This document shows, one piece after another, positions 57,369 through 64,000 of a stretch of 64,000 nt of DNA (position 1 is the stretch's first letter; each line of letters begins with the position of its first letter). The stretch is taken from NCBI RefSeq assembly GCF_015291725.1, contig NZ_CP030038.1, positions 744,001 to 808,000 of the forward strand. The letters run 5' to 3'. Made by a program: the position numbers and the translations under genes. The notes beneath the pieces are model-generated. The model did not search any database and was not told the DNA's origin. It worked only from the letters and a program-made list of their open reading frames with translations. The DNA is from Bradyrhizobium sp. CCBAU 51765 (GTDB lineage Bacteria; Pseudomonadota; Alphaproteobacteria; Rhizobiales; Xanthobacteraceae).

Positions 57369-58370
57369 TCAGAGCCTGACCATGCGCTTGCCGCGGTTCT
57401 CGCCCGCGAGCAGCCCGATCAGCGCCTTCGGTGTGTTCTCGAAGCCGTCGACAATGTCCTCCTGCACCCTCAGCTTGCCGGACTTGACCCAGGTCTGGAG
57501 GTCGGCGAGCGCACGCTGGCTTTCCTTCATGTAGTCCATCACGATGAAGCCCTGCATGACGAGCCGCTTCACCACGATCAGCCCGGGCACGCCGCGCGGG
57601 CCGTGCGCGGCAGGAGCGCCGTCATACTGCGAGATCGCGCCGCAGCAGGCGATGCGGCCGTAATTGTTCATCTGCGGCAGGCAGGCTTCGAGGATGTCGC
57701 CGCCGACATTGTCGAAATAGACGTCGATGCCTTTCGGCGCCGCTGCGCGCAGCGCCTTGAACACCGCGCCGTCCTTGTAGTCCACCGCGGCATCGAAGCC
57801 GAGCTCGGAGGTCAGCCACCTGCACTTGTCAGCGCCGCCGGCGATGCCGATGACGCGACATCCCTTGATCTTCGCGATCTGTCCGACGATCGAGCCGACC
57901 GAGCCCGCAGCCGCAGAGACCACGACCGTCTCGCCCTCCCTGGGCTTGCCGATCTCCAGCAGGCCGAAATAGGCGGTGAGGCCGGCGATGCCGAACACGC
58001 TGAGCAGGTGCGTCATCGGCTCGAGCTTGGGCATCTTGGTGAGATGCTTGGCCGGCACCGCGGCAAATTCCTGCCAGCCGGTGTCGCCGAACACGATGTC
58101 GCCGGGCGCAAGCTCCGGTGCCTTCGAGCTGACGACCTCGGCGATGGCGCCACCGGCCATCACGCTGTTGGCTTCGACCGCGGAACGGTAGGTCGCGCCG
58201 TGCATCCAGGCGCGGTTGGCGGCATCGAGCGAGATGTAGCGCACGCGCAGCAACGCCTCGCCGTCCTTCGGCTCCGGCATTGCGCTCTCCCCCATCTTGA
58301 AATGTTCGGGGCCGAGCTTGCCGCTGGGCTTCTCCACCAAAAGAATCTGGCGATTGATGTTGCCGCTCAT
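57369..58370 (-). CDS. NADP-dependent oxidoreductase, MDR leukotriene-B4-dehydrogenase/CurA-like
   Basis: A 333-residue zinc-less medium-chain dehydrogenase. It begins NRQILLVEKPSGKLGPEHFK, has the NADP-binding GETVVVSAAAGSVGSIVGQI (AAxGxVG motif), VYFDNVGGDILEACLPQMNN, and no zinc cysteines. This group reduces the double bond of enones or quinones with NADPH. GAGGGAAACGCC lies before the ATG (58370); the frame upstream to 58424 is not supported. Its neighbours do not define a substrate. Confidence 0.9.
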   Translation of the reverse strand: MSGNINRQILLVEKPSGKLGPEHFKMGESAMPEPKDGEALLRVRYISLDAANRAWMHGATYRSAVEANSVMAGGAIAEVVSSKAPELAPGDIVFGDTGWQEFAAVPAKHLTKMPKLEPMTHLLSVFGIAGLTAYFGLLEIGKPREGETVVVSAAAGSVGSIVGQIAKIKGCRVIGIAGGADKCRWLTSELGFDAAVDYKDGAVFKALRAAAPKGIDVYFDNVGGDILEACLPQMNNYGRIACCGAISQYDGAPAAHGPRGVPGLIVVKRLVMQGFIVMDYMKESQRALADLQTWVKSGKLRVQEDIVDGFENTPKALIGLLAGENRGKRMVRL

Positions 58371-58582
58371 GGCGTTTCCCTCTTTGATTGTGTTGACGAT
58401 TATTGATGCAGCCGCCGCAAACAAAACGTGCAGACCGCATGTGTCGTGCGTTGCATGAAGGCTAGATCGCTGCGTTCCATTTCACAACGGGAACATCCTG
58501 AAAAATCGACCACACGCAAAGCGTGTTGCGTCGTCGCCGTATCTGCGACATCATGAAGCGCCGGTGTATGTGGGGGTAAGCG

Positions 58583-59881
58583 ATGTCCAACAGGTTCACG
58601 CAATACATTCTGGCGGCGATGGTGCTCGGCATCGTCATGGGCTCGGCGATCTACAATTTCCTGCCCGACACGCGCGCCGACTGGGCGTCCTCCATCAATC
58701 TGATCGCCATGATGTTCCTGCGCCTGATCAAGATGATCATCGCGCCCTTGGTGTTCGCGACCCTGGTCGGCGGCATCGCCCATATGGGCTCGGGCTCCAA
58801 GCTCGGCCGCATCTTCGCCAAGACCATGGGCTGGTTCGTCAGCGCCTCCTTCGTCTCGCTGCTGCTCGGCCTGATCATGGTCAATCTGCTGCAGCCCGGC
58901 GCGAATTTCCCCGGCACGCTGCCCGCGGCGAGCCAATCGACCGGCCTGCCGGTCTCGGCCTTCTCGATCGAAAAATTCCTGACCCATCTGATCCCGACTT
59001 CGATCGCGGACGCGATGGCGCAGAACGAGATTCTCCAGATCGTGATCTTCGCCGTGTTCTTCTCGGTGGCGATGGGCGCAATGCCCGAGCGCTCCAAGCC
59101 GATCCTGGCGTTGATCGACGACATCGGCCACATCATGCTGAAGGTGACGAGCTATGTGATGCTCTTCGCGCCGCTCGCAGTGTGGGCCGCGATCACCGCG
59201 ACGGTGGCCAAGAACGGCCTCCTGGTGCTGTGGAAGCTCGTCGTCTTCATGGGCGGCTTCTATCTCTCGCTGATGATCCTGTGGGCCATCCTGGTCGTCG
59301 TCGGCTTCGTCGTGATCGGGCCGCGCTACGGCCATCTGCTGAAGCTGATCCGCGAGCCCCTGATGATCGCGTTCTCGACCGCGAGCTCGGAGGCGGCCTA
59401 TCCGAAGACGCTGGAGGGACTCAATCGCTTCGGCGCCTCGTCGCGGATCTCGAGCTTCGTGCTGCCGCTCGGCTATTCCTTCAATCTCGACGGCACGATG
59501 ATGTACTGCACCTTCGCCAGCGTCTTCATCGCGCAGAGCTATCACATCGACATGCCGCTCGGCACCCAGCTCGCGATGCTGGCGACGCTGATGATCACCT
59601 CGAAGGGCGTCGCCGGCGTGCCGCGCGCCTCCCTCGTCGTGATCGCCTCGACGCTGGCGCAGTTCAACATCCCCGAGGCGGGCCTCTTGATGATCATGGG
59701 CATCGACACCTTCCTCGACATGGGTCGCAGCGCCACCAACGTGATCGGCAATACGCTCGCCACCTCGGTCGTGGCCAAGTGGGAGGGCGAGCTGGGCCCC
59801 GAGCACGAGCTTGGCCCCGGCGATGTCGTGCCCGACGACATGGTCCCGGGCGAGGTGCCCGCGATGGCCGGCCATGGATAG
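58583..59881 (+). CDS. Dicarboxylate/amino acid:cation symporter (DAACS)
   Basis: A 432-residue inner-membrane transporter with about eight helices and two re-entrant loops. Family landmarks are LIKMIIAPLVFATLVGGIAH, the serine-containing hairpin STASSEAAYPKTLEGLNRFG, PLGYSFNLDGTMMYCTFASV and GMDTF-like MGIDTFLDMGRSATNVIGN. It imports glutamate, aspartate or C4-dicarboxylates with sodium or protons. The hairpin has ASSEAAYP rather than the usual SSSEATLP, which may alter specificity. A ribosome site GGGGGTAAGCG precedes the ATG. An amino-acid-binding protein gene follows 9 nt after its stop. Confidence 0.92.
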   Translation: MSNRFTQYILAAMVLGIVMGSAIYNFLPDTRADWASSINLIAMMFLRLIKMIIAPLVFATLVGGIAHMGSGSKLGRIFAKTMGWFVSASFVSLLLGLIMVNLLQPGANFPGTLPAASQSTGLPVSAFSIEKFLTHLIPTSIADAMAQNEILQIVIFAVFFSVAMGAMPERSKPILALIDDIGHIMLKVTSYVMLFAPLAVWAAITATVAKNGLLVLWKLVVFMGGFYLSLMILWAILVVVGFVVIGPRYGHLLKLIREPLMIAFSTASSEAAYPKTLEGLNRFGASSRISSFVLPLGYSFNLDGTMMYCTFASVFIAQSYHIDMPLGTQLAMLATLMITSKGVAGVPRASLVVIASTLAQFNIPEAGLLMIMGIDTFLDMGRSATNVIGNTLATSVVAKWEGELGPEHELGPGDVVPDDMVPGEVPAMAGHG

Positions 59882-59890
59882 GAGCGGGAC

Positions 59891-60832
59891 ATGGGCCGGA
59901 TATTGGCGAGGCCGCTGACTACGGGCGTCCTCTTGTTCGCCGCATCGTTGCTCGCGACCTCCTTGTTCGCGGCATCGGCACTCGCGCAGACCGCCAGCGA
60001 AGGGCTCAGCCCGACGCTGTCGGCCGTCAAGACGGCGCACACCGTGCGGCTCGGCTATCGCGAGAGCTCGCCGCCGTTCTCCTTCCTCGACCAGTCGGGC
60101 CGCCCGATCGGCTACAGCCTGGAGCTCTGCGAGGCCATCGTTGAGGAGATCGGCGTCGAGGTCGACGATCCCAACCTCAAGATCGACTACGTCAAGGTCA
60201 CTTCGGACGACCGCATCGATGCGGTGGTTCAGAACAAGATCGATCTCGAATGCGGCTCGACCACGGCCAATGCCGAGCGCGGCAGGCGCGTCGCGTTCTC
60301 GCCGCTGATGTTCGTCGCCGGTACCAAGCTGATGGTGCCGAAGGCCTCGGGCGTGCAGGCGCTAACCGATCTGAAGGGCAAGACCATCGTGGTGACGAAA
60401 GGCACCACCAACGAGCAGGCGATCCAGGCCGCTGACAAGAAGTTCGGATTGGGGCTGAACATCGCCGTCGGCGCCGACCACGAGCAATCCTACCAGATGC
60501 TCGCCGACGGCAAGGCCGATGCGTTCGCGACCGACGACATCCTGCTGTTCGGCCTGATCGCGCGCCACAAGGCGCAGGACAAGTTCCGCGTCACCGGCGA
60601 CTATTTGTCCTACGATCCCTACGGCATCATGTTCAGGAAGGGCGAGCCGCAGCTCTCCGCCGTGGTCGAGCGCGCCTTTCGCAAGCTCGGCTCCAACCGC
60701 GACCTTGTTCCGCTCTACAACAAATGGTTCACCGCGCGGCTGCCCACAGGCGAGCGCCTGAACGTGCCGATCTCGCTGCAACTGGAGGAAGCCTTCAAGG
60801 CGATGGACGATACCGCCGGCGCGAATAATTAG
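59891..60832 (+). CDS. Amino acid-type periplasmic solute-binding protein
   Basis: A 313-residue exported binding protein of the glutamate/aspartate type. Signal region LLATSLFAASALAQTAS; the mature part has VRLGYRESSPPFSFLDQSGR, PIGYSLELCEAIVEEIGVEV, and VQNKIDLECGSTTANAERGR, typical of polar amino acid ABC receptors, including the Arg that binds the alpha-carboxylate. No ABC permease or ATPase is adjacent; the preceding gene (9-nt gap) is a secondary symporter, an unusual pairing. GGAGCGGG precedes the ATG. Confidence 0.88.
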   Translation: MGRILARPLTTGVLLFAASLLATSLFAASALAQTASEGLSPTLSAVKTAHTVRLGYRESSPPFSFLDQSGRPIGYSLELCEAIVEEIGVEVDDPNLKIDYVKVTSDDRIDAVVQNKIDLECGSTTANAERGRRVAFSPLMFVAGTKLMVPKASGVQALTDLKGKTIVVTKGTTNEQAIQAADKKFGLGLNIAVGADHEQSYQMLADGKADAFATDDILLFGLIARHKAQDKFRVTGDYLSYDPYGIMFRKGEPQLSAVVERAFRKLGSNRDLVPLYNKWFTARLPTGERLNVPISLQLEEAFKAMDDTAGANN

Positions 60833-60894
60833 CACGGTCTCTCTTACCCTCCCCTGGAGGGCAGGGCTATCGCATGTGCACATTTTGCAGGGGG

Positions 60895-60979
60895 CGCCAT
60901 GCCCGGGCTTGTCCCGGGCATCCACGTTCTTGTGCCGCGTGGAAACGCGTGGATGGCCGGGACAAGCCCGGCCATGACG
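60895..60979. repeat. Palindromic intergenic repeat, family A copy 3
   Basis: An 85-bp near-palindrome starting CGCCATGCCCGGGCTTGTCC and ending GGCCATGACG; the loop differs from copies 1 and 2. It lies in the 244-nt gap between the convergent binding-protein and ATP-grasp genes. The rest of the gap holds nothing recognised. Confidence 0.85.
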
Positions 60980-61076
60980 CTGTAGAAACAGTCGGTGCCC
61001 CACAACTCACATGCGATGGCCCTGGGCCCCCGAGGGGGGTGGGCACCTGTGTCGCGGCTGCTATTCTTTGCCGCTC

Positions 61077-61871
61077 TCACCCAAACACCCGGTCCAGCGC
61101 CGCGTGATAGGTTGCCTGCACCAATTCCGGATGCAGCTTGCCCAGCGCCTCCATCATCACGCCCGAATTGATCTCGAGCACGTGCCACGCACCCTCGACG
61201 CGCACGATGTCGATCGACGCAAAGGCGATGCCGATGGCGCGCGCGGCCGCGATCGCGAGCTTCACGCAGGCTGCGCGAGGCCCGCCGTCCTCCAGCAGCA
61301 CCGCCCTGGCGCCGGCGTCGAGATTGTGCCGCCAATCCGAGCCACGCTGCTTGCTGTAGACGACGCGCGGCACATCATTGAGCAGCACCACGCGGACCTC
61401 GTCCTCGATCGCGACATAGGGGGAGATCACGAGCCCCGCGCTCATCGAAAAGACTTCGCCGGCGGCGTGGTCGAGTTCGGCTTCCGTCGTCACCTTGAAC
61501 ACCGAGCGCCCCGATGTTCCCTCGTTCGGCTTGACCACCACGCCTTGCGGATTCTGCGCGAGCAGGTCCAGCATCGCCTCACGCCAGGCCGCGCCGACCA
61601 CGTTCCTGCCCAGCTTCGGATTGAGGAAGAGGTGATGGGGAACGCACGGCACGCCGGCCATCTCCAGCGCCTCGGCAGTAGCCGATTTATCGTTGGCGAG
61701 GCGGTGGGCGATGGCGCTGTTGAGGCCGATGTCGTAGCCGAAGGCGAAGTGTCGCCTTTCGTCCCGGCGCATCGCGATCAGCCAGCCGCCGGGGCGGACA
61801 TCGACTGCGATGTCGTGCTCCGCGCAATAGCGCCTGATCGCCTGGACGAAGATTCGCTCGCCGCCTGCCAT
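61077..61871 (-). CDS. ATP-grasp ligase, RimK/glutathione-synthetase-like
   Basis: A 264-residue ATP-grasp protein. The lid/phosphate region is QGVVVKPNEGTSGRSVFKV, the adenine-side segment is GLVISPYVAIEDEVRVVLLN, and metal ligands lie in GIAFASIDIVRVEGAWHVLE with INSGVMME (E-x-N-S). Such enzymes join a carboxylate to an amine with ATP. No known specificity can be assigned. The start at 61871 (MAGGERIF) is a guess; an upstream ATG at 61994 gives an odd aromatic-rich leader without a family match. The gene is isolated, pointing leftward. Confidence 0.78.
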   Translation of the reverse strand: MAGGERIFVQAIRRYCAEHDIAVDVRPGGWLIAMRRDERRHFAFGYDIGLNSAIAHRLANDKSATAEALEMAGVPCVPHHLFLNPKLGRNVVGAAWREAMLDLLAQNPQGVVVKPNEGTSGRSVFKVTTEAELDHAAGEVFSMSAGLVISPYVAIEDEVRVVLLNDVPRVVYSKQRGSDWRHNLDAGARAVLLEDGGPRAACVKLAIAAARAIGIAFASIDIVRVEGAWHVLEINSGVMMEALGKLHPELVQATYHAALDRVFG

Positions 61872-62245
61872 GGTCTTTCGTCGTTCCTGTCGCCAAAAGC
61901 CGCAAAAATGCGGGAATCGGCGCCAATAGGGATGAAAATCAGAGCTATTCTTAATGAAATTCTCGCGAGCGCGACGGAAATTAAGTGCTGCCATCGCGCC
62001 CCGCAGGGAAAAGAAATTGCCCGCCTCATGCGCCCGGCAGCAGATTCATCAATGATGTGACCAGTTCTGCCGCAAATGCCGGTTTGATCGGCATCAATTG
62101 CATCCGAAACGAGGTTGATTATTGGTCTCAATGGCGTAGATCACACACGCGAAATCCTCCGCCATGGCAGATGGTGCCCGCCCCGCGTCAGGGGCCGGGC
62201 AGCGCTTTTGCCCTAAAACCGCAGTTATTCGGAATATCGAAAATC

Positions 62246-63019
62246 ATGAGCGCGTTTTACCGAGAGAAGGTTCTTTCCGTCCACCACTGGACCGACACGC
62301 TGTTCAGCTTCCGCGCCACCCGCGATACCGGCTTCCGCTTCCAGAACGGCCAGTTCGCGATGATCGGCCTCGAGGTCGACGGCCGTCCGCTGCTGCGCGC
62401 CTACAGCATGGCGAGCGCCAATCACGAGGAAGAGCTCGAGTTCTTCTCGATCAAGGTTCAGGACGGCCCGCTCACCTCGCGCCTCCAGAAGATCAAGGAA
62501 GGCGACACCATTCTGGTCGGCCGCAAGGCGACCGGCACGCTGATTACCGACAACCTGCTTCCCGGCAAGCGGCTGATGCTGCTCTCGACCGGCACGGGCC
62601 TCGCGCCCTTTGCGAGCCTGATCAAGGATCCCGAGGTCTATGACCAGTTCGAGTCGATCGTGCTGGTGCATGGCTGCCGCCAGGTTTCCGAGCTCGCCTA
62701 TGGCGAGAAGCTCGTCGCGACCTTGCGCGAGGATGAGCTGTTCGGCGAGCTGCTCGCGGACAAGCTCGTCTATTATCCGACCGTGACCCGTGAGCCGTTC
62801 AAGAATCGGGGCCGCATCACCGACCTCATCAGCTCCGAGCAGATCTTCAACGACATCGGCCAGGGCCCGCTCGATATCGAGACCGACCGCATCATGATGT
62901 GCGGCAGCCCGGCGATGCTGGAAGAGCTGAAGGCGATGTTCGAGAGCCGCGACTTCGTCGAGGGAAGCGGCAACAAGCCTGGCCATTTCGTGATCGAGAA
63001 GGCCTTCGTCGAGCGGTAA
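62246..63019 (+). CDS. fpr: Ferredoxin/flavodoxin-NADP reductase
   Basis: A 257-residue FAD flavoprotein of the bacterial Fpr type. The FAD domain has RPLLRAYSMASANHEEELEF (RxYS motif), LTSRLQKIKEGDTILVGRKA, and the NADP domain has LMLLSTGTGLAPFASLIKDP, IVLVHGCRQVSELAYGEKL and IMMCGSPAMLEELKAMFESR, ending in VIEKAFVER. It transfers electrons between NADPH and ferredoxin or flavodoxin, relevant to nitrogen fixation and oxidative stress. The ATG at 62246 (MSAFYREKVLSVHHWTDTLF) is the family start. Confidence 0.93.
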   Translation: MSAFYREKVLSVHHWTDTLFSFRATRDTGFRFQNGQFAMIGLEVDGRPLLRAYSMASANHEEELEFFSIKVQDGPLTSRLQKIKEGDTILVGRKATGTLITDNLLPGKRLMLLSTGTGLAPFASLIKDPEVYDQFESIVLVHGCRQVSELAYGEKLVATLREDELFGELLADKLVYYPTVTREPFKNRGRITDLISSEQIFNDIGQGPLDIETDRIMMCGSPAMLEELKAMFESRDFVEGSGNKPGHFVIEKAFVER

Positions 63020-63037
63020 GCTCGAGCCACGCTCTCG

Positions 63038-63092
63038 TGCCCCGGACGCAGCGCAGCACCTCTTCGGTGATGCGCTGCAGAGCCGGGGCCCA
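63038..63092. repeat. Intergenic palindromic repeat, family D
   Basis: TGCCCCGGACGCAGCGCAGC and the following inverse arm (GCGCTGCAGAGCCGGGGCC) form a long stem with a short loop, just after the fpr stop. A related stem with GTCCCGGGTCTGCG and CCCGGGAC arms follows at 63134-63164. They probably terminate fpr transcription. The gap 63020-63414 holds these and no gene that I can support. Confidence 0.65.
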
Positions 63093-63414
63093 TCTCACCA
63101 TATCGCAATCGTATGCTGTTGCCTTCTGTTGGGTCCCGGGTCTGCGCTTGCGCTTGCCCGGGACACAGCTAGTTTGCGGCCGCCGCAGGCTGCTCAATTC
63201 GACCGTCTCTGCTGCACTGCAAAAGCCCATCCTCTCGGCGGATTGATCTGAGCCAGCCGAATTCGCTAGCCTTGAAACAAGGGCGGCGTCATATCCGTAT
63301 GACAGGCGCGGGCGTATCGTACCGCCTTCTGCTGGCAAGAGGATGGGAATCGTGGCCGACGACGACAAGACACATGAATCCCCCAAACGCCTGCCGCTCG
63401 CGGAAGAGGGGATC

Positions 63415-64000
63415 ATGGAAACCCTGCTACTGCCCTTCTCGCCGCGCTTCATCGTGCTGACGATCTGCGCGGTGGTCACCGCGCTCCTGATCGGCATCGG
63501 CATCGCCGACGGCAAGATCTTCGACATCCTGCTGATCCCGATCCTGATCTTCGCCGCGTTGACGCTGCTCGGCGTCCGCGATCTCCTGCAGAAGAGCCAC
63601 GCGGTGCTGCGCAACTACCCGATCTCCGCGCATATCCGTTTCCTGCTCGAAGAAATCCGGCCGGAGATGCGGCAGTATTTCTTCGAGAGCGAGAAGGACG
63701 GCATGCCGTTCTCGCGCGACACCCGCGCGGTGGTCTATCAGCGCGCCAAGATGGAGCTCGACAAGCGTCCCTTCGGCACCCAGGAGGACGTCTACCGCGA
63801 CGGCTACGAGTGGATGCATCACTCGGTCGCGCCGAAGACGCATGCCGCGGAGAAATTCCGCATCAGCATCGGAGGCCCCGATTGCACCAAGCCTTATTCG
63901 GCCTCGGTGTTCAACATTTCGGCGATGAGCTTTGGCGCGCTCAGTCCGAACGCCGTGCGGGCGCTGAATGCCGGCGCCAGGAAGGGCGGCTTCGCGCACG
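63415..64000 (+). CDS. FMN-binding glutamate-synthase-like protein (partial, runs off right edge)
   Basis: The frame runs from ATG 63415 (GAAGAGGGG upstream) to the edge: about 195 residues of a protein usually of about 500-550. It begins with two hydrophobic helices (FIVLTICAVVTALLIGIGIA and IFDILLIPILIFAALTLLG), then has RFLLEEIRPEMRQYFFESEK and FRISIGGPDCTKPYSASVFN, ISAMSFGALSPNAVRALNAG, the start of the FMN-binding barrel of glutamate synthase large-subunit-like proteins. The membrane anchors are typical of this family of unknown role. A GTG at 63352 and an ATG at 63343 are alternative in-frame starts. Confidence 0.82.
   Translation, partial: METLLLPFSPRFIVLTICAVVTALLIGIGIADGKIFDILLIPILIFAALTLLGVRDLLQKSHAVLRNYPISAHIRFLLEEIRPEMRQYFFESEKDGMPFSRDTRAVVYQRAKMELDKRPFGTQEDVYRDGYEWMHHSVAPKTHAAEKFRISIGGPDCTKPYSASVFNISAMSFGALSPNAVRALNAGARKGGFAH

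Noticed and set aside
58400..60040. 546-codon open frame antisense to the symporter and binding-protein genes
   Set aside because: Composition is dominated by Arg, Asp, Gly, His and Gln repeats, as produced by the complementary frame of a GC-rich gene.
1..64000. CRISPR arrays, insertion sequences, rRNA genes
   Set aside because: No regularly spaced direct repeats, transposase-like frame or ribosomal RNA sequence was seen; only intergenic palindromes and one tRNA fragment.

Overview
The window reads as chromosomal DNA of an alphaproteobacterium of the Bradyrhizobium/Nitrobacteraceae kind. This rests on the GC-rich codon use of the right-hand 36 kb, the protein families present (catabolic CoA-ligase, thiolase and MaoC clusters, small Cys-containing secreted proteins), recurrent palindromic intergenic repeats, and FixK2-type boxes of the form TTGA-N6-TCAA. 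This is recognition by eye; no database was searched.

Region 1 (1 to about 25.7 kb) looks like a low-oxygen/energy-stress gene island of visibly lower GC. It carries a GreA/Rnk-type regulator (cut by the left edge), two tandem universal stress proteins, an amino-acid permease, a DedA protein, a zinc alcohol dehydrogenase without the usual structural-zinc cysteines, a P-type cation ATPase, two CBS-domain sensors, a DUF1538-DUF1538-PII operon, PEP synthase, a CoA-ligase/GNAT fusion, PHA synthase with a phasin, and an FtsH protease. Eight perfect FixK/FNR-type boxes and four near matches lie in its intergenic regions, most just upstream of genes, so the island is best read as one FixK-controlled regulon handling carbon storage, PEP/acetyl-CoA turnover, ion transport and proteostasis under microaerobiosis.

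Region 2 (about 25.8 to 27.55 kb) is a gene graveyard: decayed remnants of a second acyl-CoA synthetase, a phosphoketolase and a glucokinase, ending in a 50-nt 3' half of a tRNA-Arg(CCT). That is the typical scar of an integrative element and marks a likely island boundary.

Region 3 (27.6 to 64 kb) is GC-rich, core-like DNA. It holds a GlxA-type regulator, an HD hydrolase, catalase, a metallohydrolase, a DoxX-DsrE-TlpA redox operon next to a frameshifted LysR gene, an AraC regulator, and a beta-oxidation-like operon (thiolase, two hotdog half-proteins, SDR, acyl-CoA dehydrogenase) divergent from a TetR regulator and CoA ligase across a perfect palindrome. Next come a NitT/TauT-type ABC transporter and an aromatic cluster (CoA ligase, salicylyl-CoA-hydroxylase-like monooxygenase, gentisate dioxygenase, glutathione-type isomerase, MarR regulator) whose two leftward promoters share a 24-bp operator-like sequence. 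The segment closes with a Cys-repeat secreted protein, a quinone-oxidoreductase-like enzyme, a dicarboxylate/glutamate symporter paired with a binding protein, an ATP-grasp ligase, ferredoxin-NADP reductase and the start of a glutamate-synthase-like gene cut by the right edge.
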